Shown: in pieces, positions 58,831 through 64,000 of the stretch
Numbering within the stretch: position 1 is the stretch's first letter
Layout of the letters: each line of letters begins with the position of its first letter
Assembly (NCBI GenBank): GCA_021234535.1
Contig: CM037842.1
Location: 29,480,189 to 29,544,188, forward strand
DNA from: Stichopus chloronotus
Taxonomy: Eukaryota > Echinodermata > Holothuroidea > Aspidochirotida > Stichopodidae
Direction of reading: 5' to 3'
DNA: 64,000 nucleotides
The notes under the pieces: model-generated
Told to the model about the DNA's origin: nothing
The model's input: only the letters and a program-made list of their open reading frames with translations
Databases searched by the model: none
Position numbers and translations under genes: made by a program

Positions 58831-61800
58831 GAGTCTTGCTTCCACTGAATAGGATCTACTGATTTGAGAGTTTTCATCTACACCGCAGTGGCAATCCTGT
58901 CAAGTGTGGCAATATCAAGTAAAACTCACAGCTGATCAGTACTGGCAGATCTGACCAACCCCAGGAGGTTTTTAACTTAAAGGCGATAGTTTAGGAAAGG
59001 TTTTTACATATTCTTACTTGCCATCTTCATCACACATAATTAAAAAAAAAGGAAACAGTCTTGCAAAGATTTTGAATCTTAGACAACAGCTGGGCAACCA
59101 AACGTTTGACCAGAACATTCTTGCCATTAACAAGCGAGGTTTGGTTGGTGTTTGGGCTTTTCCAATGGGAAGGTTTTTCAAGATCATATGTAATGTTCAC
59201 CAATCAGGGAGCAAGCGGGGACTGCAAACTGTAATTGAAACAAAAAAGAAAGAAAAGAGGAAGAAAAGAAAAGAATCCTTAAACAAAACAATGTCCTTAA
59301 AGCAATGTCAGAAGACTGCTGGTCTATATACATCATAAGAAATGCTTCAGGGAACAAATATAATTGAATTCTTCTACTAAAGAATAGGATCTAAGCCACC
59401 ATGTTGACAACAAGTTTTACAGTACTAGTATGATAAACGATAAGATACCACGGATAATGAAAGCAACTTGATTTGTGATCTTTGAAAGCTAATTGATAAA
59501 TATAAGCTGCAAAATATAATAAAGCATTTTTTCTTTTATCTTAATTCATTACCATTCATAAACAAGGTGAACAAAAGTAACTTCAAAGAGGATTGGCTAT
59601 ATTTAGATAATATTTGCACATGATTGAAATGATACAGAAAGATGAGAAAAATGTAGCGAAAATGACTTTAACAAGGAAGGTGAAACTCCATCCTAGTCGC
59701 ATGTTTACAAGGTCAGGCATAAGTAACACACTCAAATCGTGGAGAATGCATGACAAGAGAATGAAAATAATGTGATGACCAAAACCATGCATATATATTA
59801 CAAAATCAATCCTTTGCTAAAGACAAACAGCAACGTCTAAATATGACGAGAAAATAAAGTCCTCCATAAAAGGAAATTTTATCTCATAAAAAAAATAGCA
59901 CAGATTAAGAAGAATAAATATTTTACAAAACATATCTGCAAGGTGAATTTCTCTGGTGGACAATTTAAGGACGGATTGTTTGTGCACTCTTAGTCACAAG
60001 AAAAAAAGACTGTCTTCTAAGAGGACAAAAACGGCAGAAAAAACGAGTTACATAAAAATAATGTCAAAAATTGTAAAATATCAACTATTATACATTCTGC
60101 AGAAAGAGACTGAATTGTTTACTCTTTCCACTTAGGTACTAGCCATGTAATATTTTATGGTCCCTGACTTAAACTGTTGTCCTTTCTGTTTTACCTGTGA
60201 TTCACTCAATAAGAGTGCTTTATCTCTTCCAGACGTTTTTTCAGAACAGAGACTGTAATATTGCGTTAAAAACATTAAGCTCTCAGAATTTATAATGATT
60301 AGTTAACAAAATCAAAGAGAAAATAAAGAGACAGATGGTTCTAGTTAGTCAGATAGTAGCAGGGATTGCCAACATGTTCAACACTTGGCCATCAGTTGAA
60401 CACGATTGCCAAGATGTGTCAGCTTTCATGTTCAAGCTGCGATAATTACAAGATCACTCGTCCAAGGAGGACGGTAGCGAGTGATATCGACGTTCTGATT
60501 TACGACCTCAAACCTTCGTGTACGTGACCCACGAGAGGCCAAAACAGCTTGACATGCATCTTACCGCAACGTCCTTCGCGGACAGTTCGACGGTGTGAAA
60601 ACACGTCCCCAACAGTGAGGTGTTTTGGTTAAGAGGGTATCTACGTAAGTTGTGATTCAGACACTCACAGACTGGCAAAGAAGGTGTCCAGACTCTTTAC
60701 TTGGGGGTGATTTTAAAGATAAATGCATATCATGTACAAAATCAACGTGTAAAATCGCCATCTCTGATTAAACAAAATAATGAAGCTAGTGAGAACAAAA
60801 AAAGTGACCAGTTTTCATTCTCCTTTTTGTTTTCGTTTCTTTACCGGTTGCTTTAAACAATCGAGACTGTTAGAATACTGACAAACCAAAAAGAATCCTA
60901 AAACTGTTTTATGAGTAGGATCAGCATCCAGGTAAAGTTTGATCACTATCAGCAGGAGTAAACATCTAGGGCAAAGTTGAGCAGTTGGGATATATTCGTC
61001 TAAGGAGAACAATACCCTTTGAAAAAACACAATTGCATTTGTCTTTCCCCCAGACATCAATCCCCTGGTTCATGTTTACATTTTTGAACTGTAACGTTGA
61101 TTGAAAACAGTCACAGCATTGTATGTTCAAGAAACAACATCTCTTTTTGTCTCCCCAAGAGTGATTTCCTTTATAATAATAAACAAATATTTGAAGTAAT
61201 AGGAAGAGGCGTCTGGAACAATATGTAGTCATTCCTCGCCACACGGCAAATGTACACAAACTTCACGTGTCTATTTGTCGGAATAGGTACAATGGAGGCA
61301 ACTGATGACAAATGAACCCGGAAGGACTATTCATCATGCACTCATTACCTGAACTTGCAGTAACTATTCCATTACCATTGTTTTGCATAATCAATTTCCA
61401 ATTCAGCATTTCTTATGCACAGGTTATTCCAATTCATCGTCTTATTATGATAAGGATTCCAAAAAGGTAGTCTCCATGATTTATTTCTAATTCACCATCA
61501 CAAATGTATAATTCAATATCACCAATGATTAATTCAGCATTACTAATGTATGAATGAGTGTTACTTTACACTTGTATAACATTCAGGCGTGACCAAACAA
61601 ATATCCCAGACAGATCCCCCAGAAAAGACCTGGGGGGTCCAGGGGAAATTTTCTGGCAAGCAGGGAAACACAGGTTTCCCTGTTTAATATCTAAATTTAA
61701 AGACTCATCCCCTTATGTGCTGATACATTTTAAAAGACAATCTTCCGAAGGTGGATACATGAATAATATTCAAGAGGTGTGACAAAATACCCGTGAATTT

Positions 61801-62286
61801 TGCTGAGCAACTCAATGAGTCCCTCGAAGTTTGACACAGATGTTCTTATTTTTTACACAGATTTCAACTTTTGCTTTGCCCTAGTTGAAACTGACTATGT
61901 CCAGTCAGAAAAGACGTTTCTACCCTCTTTCTGAAATGAGAAGCTCACCCCCAAACGATCCCACCAATTGGTTGAGTAAGAAATCATAGGAAAGGAAAGG
62001 GATTTAACTTGTTTTCCTTGCCTCTAATTGCAACATTTCTTCCAAAAATTTCACTATTTTAGAGAGAATACAGGAGCCAATCAACTGACATAATTTTCTC
62101 ATCTTCCTGATGTAGTTTTCACATAATTTTTTGTCAACTGTCCCTTATGATCCCTGACCAACCTTACGCTTGGCTTGCCCATTGTAGAGATTATTAAATG
62201 AAACATTTAGAAGTACCATCTAAGCCACAGGTACAATTTGTTTGCAACAGTCAAGTGGCACACTAGGGTACATTTCCCCCAAAAAA

Positions 62287-62292
62287 TTTATT
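62287..62292 (-). promoter_or_regulatory. Candidate polyadenylation signal for TIR gene
   Basis: TTTATT on the plus strand is AATAAA in the gene's direction, about 132 bases past the TIR stop codon. Several other AATAAA hexamers occur further on (below 62 kb), so the true 3' end is not determined. Confidence 0.3.
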
Positions 62293-62423
62293 TAGAGTAC
62301 TTTCTAAATGGGGCCCTGATCTCCACTCTGTATGGCAGAGCCAGTGACTAAAGCATAACAGCAAAACATTTTCTCTAGAATCAATGGCCCCATCCTTAGA
62401 CAAACTCACTTCTTTGGGCAAAG

Positions 62424-62944
62424 TTACTTCCTGGCATTGAGATGTTTTCGAAGTTTTTCCAGGAGGAGATGGAAGTTCTGCTTGTACAGCTTGTCATTGC
62501 TGAAATCCACCGTTGAGGTACGGGCCAGAATCCTCTTAACATTGGTGGGCCCAACATCCGGCGGCCAGGCCACGAACCTCAGTAGGACGGGGATGATAGG
62601 CTTGCCAAAGGAATCCGCCAGAGCAACGTCCTTCAGGCAGTTCTCCGACTGCAAGTACCGCGGCGTTATGCAGGAGACCACGATCGCGGACGACTTCATG
62701 TTGCGATGAAGGTGGACCTGCAGGCCCTCGCTGGGTACAGATGACTGACCGCCGCCATTCCGGAGGCTACTGCCGCTGCTCCCACGCTGTGAATGAGAAA
62801 TGGTGGAACTGGAGTCTGCGAAGCAGGGAATGGCATGGTTCTCCAGCATTCGCCTAATCTCAGCCACTTTACTCTGGGCGTCCCACTGGTAGCTGATGTA
62901 CACCCTCGGATGGATGGTGTCGCCTCCTGCGTACCACGGAGAAC
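62424..62944 (-). CDS. TIR-domain protein, 3' terminal coding exon
   Basis: This is the C-terminal exon of a protein with a Toll/interleukin-1 receptor fold. The reverse-strand frame is open from 62960 and stops with TAA at 62424-62426; a splice acceptor (cattcggaccag) puts the exon start at 62944. Box 1 reads HPRVYISYQWD, followed by the alphaA helix (KVAEIRRMLENH), a beta strand (IPCFAD), a ~28-residue Ser/Gly-rich insertion, then MKSSAIVVSCITPRYLQSEN and CLKDVALADSFGKPIIPVLL, a WPPDVGP turn and a final helix (LYKQNFHLLLEKLRKHLNAR). Metazoan TIR domains act as adaptors in innate immunity or, with a catalytic glutamate, as NAD hydrolases. The glutamate expected after the SxxCxx motif is aspartate here (CLKD), so enzymatic activity is doubtful. 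The N-terminal domains lie beyond the window, so the parent family is not assigned. Confidence 0.85.
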
Positions 62945-63069
62945 CTGGTCCGAATGACAAGGGAGAGACACACTGTCAAGCAGAGGTTAATTCTTAAAGA
63001 GGGAAATTTAAAAAGAAAGGTTTTTTCAAACAGATGATGCAATGTAATGTAATGTGCACATGCAGTTAC

Positions 63070-63103
63070 TCGTCTTGTGGCCAATGAGATAATCGTTGCA
63101 CTC
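63070..63103 (-). CDS. Possible 34-nt exon upstream of TIR exon
   Basis: On the minus strand a good acceptor (cttgtcaatgattctcctcag, with a cttaac branch-like site) precedes 34 nt that read ECNDYLIGHKT plus one base, followed by gtaact. The one-base remainder combines with the GT that opens the TIR exon to give serine, so the phase is correct (…HKT-S-SPWYAGG). The intervening intron would be 125 nt, much shorter than other introns in the window. The evidence is phase and splice-site agreement only. Confidence 0.3.
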
Positions 63104-64000
63104 CTGAGGAGAATCATTGACAAGTTAAGAAATATACTAGCACTTGAGGGAAGAGCTGATGCTTCATAAACCGGAACTATTCACAGAAACAGGAGACAGA
63201 ATTCTTAAGTCAAAGCCCTCTGCTGGGAAGTCGCCTGCCTTGGATACCTCTCACTGGCATTCCAGTTTTAAAAAACAGGGTACACACTTTGAGATTCTCC
63301 TCAGTGGATATGTATCTTCTAAATCCAAATGACATGTTACCTTCACAAAATGACAATTGCGAGTCTTAAAACATAATTAGGGAAATTTGGTGAATATTGG
63401 TGTCTATCTTCAGGAAGTGTTCTCTTGATTTATCTAGCTACCTTTGACCCCATTCAACCTGAGGTACAGCAAATGATTTCAACCTTGATCATCTATGACG
63501 CAGACTGCTGTTTATTCACGGACTGACGATGAAGATCTCGAGAAATTTGTGGGTTTTGAAGGTTTTTGAAATTTGATCTCTGTGAAACCTAAATAATCTT
63601 GGTGTCTTTTGTCGAAAGATGGAAGCAAGATCTTGTGTGCCTATTACACAAGGGCCAGATGTTGAGCCCATGTTTTGCTGCAATTCTAGGCCTACACCTT
63701 ATCTTTGAAGAACTGTATACAATGAACACAAAGTTCTCAAACTGAAGAATTCACTGGCATTTCAGTAAATTACCTTTGATTTCCTCCCAAGATGAGGAAA
63801 CACTACACTAGTCTGAGAGGCTACTGTATGTTCAGGGTTCTAAAGTGATGCCTGGGGCTTTTGGATAATTTCATCTTTAGAAAACCAGGATTTCTTGATT
63901 CACTCTCAAGACAAAAAAGTGATGAAAGTGTCAGAATGTCAACTGATGTCGAGCAGATAGAATCCTTATTTGTGGCAAAGTTCACATCAACCTTGCAACA
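63104..64000. other. No gene recognised; probable TIR gene intron
   Basis: Upstream of the TIR exon on the minus strand. No second convincing exon was seen to the end of the window. Confidence 0.5.

Larger units (their letters stand above)
53621..62423. other. No gene recognised; may include TIR gene 3'UTR
   Basis: Contains the 792-bp element, two repeat blocks and poly(C)/poly(G) runs at 55361-55375, 55801-55815, 57102-57114 and 57312-57326. The part just below 62424 should be 3'UTR of the TIR gene. A more GC-balanced patch at 60380-60640 has no ORF that I recognise. Confidence 0.5.

Noticed and set aside
62437..62709. Plus-strand ORF opposite the TIR exon
   Set aside because: Shadow of the minus-strand coding exon.

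Overview
This is a window from a metazoan nuclear genome. It is gene-poor, intron-rich and crowded with repeats. The evidence is spliced exons with GT/AG borders separated by kilobase introns, AATAAA signals, a 100-N scaffold gap, a decayed non-LTR retrotransposon and several miniature inverted-repeat elements. A TIR-domain exon, the repeat style and the many poly(C)/poly(G) runs fit a marine invertebrate, possibly an echinoderm or another non-vertebrate deuterostome. That taxonomic placement is inference.

Layout. Positions 1-9295 hold no recognised exon. They contain a 45-bp minisatellite (about 1640-1867) and a decayed 2.6-kb hAT-like element (5697-8279). Positions 9296-25950 carry the last six exons I can recognise of a NIT2 (omega-amidase) gene on the plus strand. 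Its introns are loaded with tandem arrays: a 41-bp satellite with a 328-bp higher-order period (about 18.5-20.4 kb), a 47-bp satellite built on a GGTGGAATTCCACC palindrome (about 22.2-23.4 kb), and a ~142-bp family carrying nuclear-receptor half-sites. One NIT2 exon has a one-base deletion in a G run inside the conserved WGHS segment, so the reading frame is broken as assembled. Positions 26-29 kb hold more ~142-bp repeats and a 36-bp array split by a 331-bp inverted-repeat insertion.

Positions 30-62 kb are mostly non-coding. They include a possible 69-residue tail-anchored membrane protein gene (32076-32285, minus), retrotransposon RT and endonuclease fragments in opposite orientations on either side of the assembly gap, long simple-sequence blocks ((TA)n, (GAT)n, (GGAT)n to (GATA)n, and 0.8 kb of an AGAGT-type pentamer), four copies of a ~354-bp TTAA-bounded MITE family, a 564-bp foldback element with ~185-bp arms, and a 792-bp inverted-repeat element with subterminal AGTTCGCCCC repeats. 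Positions 62424-62944 (minus) are the 3' coding exon of a TIR-domain protein. A 34-nt upstream exon at 63070-63103 is possible.

There is no operon-like cooperation here. The two recognisable genes (NIT2 in nitrogen/keto-acid repair metabolism, and a TIR protein probably in innate immunity or NAD signalling) appear unrelated. Most of the interest lies in the mobile and satellite DNA, the broken NIT2 exon, and the small membrane ORF.
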